Source of the DNA: an uncultured Rhodocyclaceae bacterium
GTDB taxonomy: Bacteria; Pseudomonadota; Gammaproteobacteria; Burkholderiales; Rhodocyclaceae
Length of the DNA stretch: 14,618 nucleotides
Assembly (NCBI GenBank): GCA_937892345.1
Contig: CALAGF010000086.1
Coordinates: 1-14,618 of the forward strand
Direction of reading: 5' to 3'
The position numbers and the translations under genes were made by a program. Positions 13,492 to 14,618 of this stretch are shown here, one piece after another (positions within the stretch are counted from its first letter, which is position 1; each line of letters starts with the position of its first letter). The notes under the pieces are model-generated. The model made no database searches, was not told the DNA's origin, and worked only from the letters and a program-made list of their open reading frames with translations.

Positions 13492-14618
13492 TCAGGCGGA
13501 AAGCTTGGACAGGTCGGCGACCTGATTCATGGCCGCATGCAGGCAGGCCAGCAGGCCGAGACGATTGGCGCGCAGGGCCGGATCGTCGGCATTGACCATC
13601 ACGCCATCGAAGAAGGCATCCACCGGTGCGCGCAAGGCCGCCAGCGCTTGCAGCGAGGCGGAGTAATCGCCAGCAGCAAAAGCGGCCTGGGCCTTCGGGG
13701 CCACGTCGGCCAGCGCCGCGTTGAGTGCGGCTTCGGCGGCTTCCTTGAGCAAATCGGCATTGACCGTCGCGTCGACCGTGCCATCGACCTTTTTCAGGAT
13801 ATTGCCAACCCGTTTGTTGGCAGCCGCCAGCGCAGCCGCTTCCGGCAAGGCCGAGAAGGCACGCACGGCGGCGAGGCGCTTGGGAATGTCGCCCAGGCGT
13901 TGTGGCCGCTGGCTGACCACGGCATCGACTTCTTGCGCGGTGTAGCCCTGCTCGCGCAGATTGCCGGCCAGACGATCGTAGATGAAATCTGCCAGCGCGG
14001 TTTCTGCCGGCTGGAAGCCGTCGACCGCAGCAAAGGCTTGGGAAGCAACGGTCAACAGCGTATTCAGCGGCAAATCCAGATGGCCCTCTGCCAGCATGCG
14101 GATGGTGCCCAGCGCGTGGCGGCGCAGCGCGAACGGGTCGCGGTCGCCAGTCGGAATCTGGCCGATGCCGAACATGCCGACCAGGGTTTCCAGCTTGTCG
14201 GCCAGCGCCACCACCGTGCCGACCAGCCCGCGCGGCAGGCTGTCGCCGGCGAAGCGCGGCTTGTAGTGATCCTCGATGGCATCGGCCACGTCAGCGTTGA
14301 GGCCGTCGTGCTGGGCGTAGTAGCGGCCCATGATGCCCTGCAGTTCGGGGAACTCGCCCACCATGTCGGTTAGCAGGTCGGCCTTGGCCAATACCGCAGC
14401 CTGTTCGGCGTGTTGTACCAACTCGCCGCCGCCGAGCTGTTCGGCAATGGCGCGGGCAATCGCGGCCACGCGCTGCATGCGCTCGCCCTGCGTGCCCAGC
14501 TTGTTGTGATACACCACCTTGCCGAGACCTGCGACGCGGCTTTCCAGCGATTTCTTGCGATCTTGGTCGAAGAAGAACTTGGCATCGGCCAGACGCGGAC
14601 GCACGACGCGCTCGTTGC
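13492..14618 (-). CDS. glyS: Glycyl-tRNA synthetase beta subunit (5' part beyond window)
   Basis: The C-terminal 375 or so codons of the beta chain of the tetrameric bacterial glycyl-tRNA synthetase; the whole is about 690-700 residues. The frame runs to the right edge without a true start, beginning NERVVRPRLADAKFFFDQD. Typical stretches are VVYHNKLGTQGERM, ELQGIMGRYYA, FALRRHALGTIRM and, at the end, the anticodon-binding region with ALRANRLGLL. glyQ should lie further right. It is the first visible gene of the run glyS-gmhB-plsC-ygjP-gloA. Confidence 0.97.
   Translation of the reverse strand, partial: NERVVRPRLADAKFFFDQDRKKSLESRVAGLGKVVYHNKLGTQGERMQRVAAIARAIAEQLGGGELVQHAEQAAVLAKADLLTDMVGEFPELQGIMGRYYAQHDGLNADVADAIEDHYKPRFAGDSLPRGLVGTVVALADKLETLVGMFGIGQIPTGDRDPFALRRHALGTIRMLAEGHLDLPLNTLLTVASQAFAAVDGFQPAETALADFIYDRLAGNLREQGYTAQEVDAVVSQRPQRLGDIPKRLAAVRAFSALPEAAALAAANKRVGNILKKVDGTVDATVNADLLKEAAEAALNAALADVAPKAQAAFAAGDYSASLQALAALRAPVDAFFDGVMVNADDPALRANRLGLLACLHAAMNQVADLSKLSA

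Noticed and set aside
1..14618. Signs of horizontal transfer, insertion sequences, tRNA genes or CRISPR repeats.
   Set aside because: Base and codon use look even along the window, and I found no transposase or integrase, regularly spaced repeat array or tRNA-like cloverleaf.

Overview
The window reads as a chromosomal segment of a GC-rich betaproteobacterium, most likely of the Rhodocyclales. The evidence is the gene order glyS-gmhB-plsC-ygjP-gloA, the codon use and the protein types. I see no rRNA, tRNA, CRISPR array, insertion sequence or phage gene. Almost all of it is coding. The only stretch over 300 bases without a gene is 2077-2602, and it is packed with regulatory signals.

Layout. 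(1) 1-2076, minus strand: the first 692 codons of NirB, the NADH-dependent siroheme nitrite reductase, cut by the left edge. (2) 2077-2602: a divergent control region. Towards nirB it carries a close match to a sigma-54 promoter. From its predicted start site runs a leader whose first two hairpins both have six-base loops with A at position 1 and G at position 4, which is the signature recognised by ANTAR antiterminators such as NasT. Towards the other side it carries four PhoB half-sites at exact 11-bp steps, then 10 nt, then a -10-like hexamer. (3) 2603-6632: a lipid cluster. It holds a PlcP/LpxH-like metallophosphoesterase directly abutting a GT4 glycosyltransferase, a stand-alone cyclic-nucleotide-binding domain on the opposite strand, and diacylglycerol kinase DgkA overlapping a second GT4 glycosyltransferase by one base. 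(4) 6683-10430: a TRAP transporter set made of a TatT-type lipoprotein, a DctP-type binding protein with a frameshifted tail, and a fused DctQ-DctM permease. (5) 10415-11029, minus: an FmdE-like protein overlapping the permease gene tail to tail. (6) 11090-14618, minus: gloA, ygjP-like, plsC, gmhB and the 3' half of glyS, tightly packed as one operon.

How the parts may work together. The most interesting reading is that genes 2603-6632 form a phosphate-starvation membrane-remodelling module. A PlcP-type phospholipase would release diacylglycerol from phospholipids, the two glycosyltransferases would glycosylate it to phosphorus-free lipids, and DgkA would return diacylglycerol to phosphatidate. 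The Pho-box array in front of the first gene is independent support for this. The protein families and the repeats are seen directly; the pathway is inference. The second point of interest is that nirB appears doubly controlled, by sigma-54/NtrC and by nitrate/nitrite-responsive antitermination, which would make it an assimilatory enzyme.
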